A DNA stretch of 12,372 nt, from NCBI GenBank assembly GCA_038058335.1, contig JBBUBI010000010.1, positions 1 to 12,372 of the forward strand, given 5' to 3'. This document shows, piece after piece, positions 12,357 through 12,372 of this stretch. Every line of letters begins with the position of its first letter. Position 1 is the stretch's first letter. The notes beneath the pieces are model-generated. The model worked only from the letters and a program-made list of their open reading frames with translations, did not search any database and was not told the DNA's origin. A program made the position numbers and the translations under genes. Source of the DNA: JBBTVO01 sp038058335. GTDB taxonomy: Bacteria; Patescibacteriota; Microgenomatia; Levybacterales; UBA12049.

Positions 12357-12372
12357 AGCGGGGCTTACCGCT
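12357..12372. repeat. Small inverted repeat at the right edge
   Basis: The arms AGCGG and CCGCT are separated by six bases and end exactly at the window boundary. Together with 12330-12350 they form two adjacent hairpins. The window cut prevents seeing whether the structure continues. Confidence 0.35.

Noticed and set aside
12309..12371. Minus-strand frame open from the right edge (about 20 codons, ending with TGA at 12309)
   Set aside because: It runs through the GC-rich hairpins and carries no recognisable C-terminus; too short to call as a gene tail.

Overview
The window is AT-rich, gene-dense bacterial DNA read with the standard bacterial code (full-length proteins end at ordinary TAA/TAG/TGA stops). 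It holds about 16 protein genes on both strands, separated by short gaps, none longer than about 230 bases. The mix points to a Candidate Phyla Radiation (Patescibacteria) genome, perhaps Microgenomates-like: many small orphan proteins, several single-anchor envelope enzymes, a short VIT-family protein and a compact cysteinyl-tRNA synthetase. This placement is an inference from gene style. No rRNA or other taxonomic marker is present, and no tRNA, CRISPR array, transposase or phage gene was found.

Layout. Positions 1-2050 (minus strand) hold an orphan gene cut by the left edge, two more orphan genes and a DUF1761 membrane protein. A divergent promoter region then leads to a GlpX-type fructose-1,6-bisphosphatase on the plus strand (2197-3330). 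From 3371 to 6760, genes alternate in strand: a membrane-anchored alpha/beta hydrolase, a VIT/CCC1-like transporter, an L,D-transpeptidase and a C39-type cysteine peptidase with TPR repeats. From 6777 to the right edge all genes are on the minus strand: a possible tiny ORF, an orphan protein, a class A beta-lactamase-fold serine hydrolase, a blue-copper protein preceded by an overlapping 42-residue small ORF, cysS, another orphan and an ECF-type sigma factor with a long N-terminal extension. A near-perfect 88-bp direct repeat follows the stop codons of the last two genes.

Functional themes. The alpha/beta hydrolase, L,D-transpeptidase, C39-TPR protein, serine hydrolase and cupredoxin each carry one N-terminal membrane segment ahead of a catalytic or metal-binding domain, so they form an extracytoplasmic set concerned with cell wall and surface. 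cysS and the bisphosphatase are housekeeping functions. The orphans are small, cytosolic-looking and usually have their own promoter.

The strongest cross-window signal is regulatory. Most genes have a TATAAT-like -10 box, often in the extended TGnTATAAT form, ending only 6-12 nt before the ATG, which implies leaderless or nearly leaderless mRNAs. Only two genes (DUF1761 and the cupredoxin) have a clear Shine-Dalgarno sequence, and both encode membrane or exported proteins. This pattern moves one start codon, supports others, and exposes candidate small ORFs.
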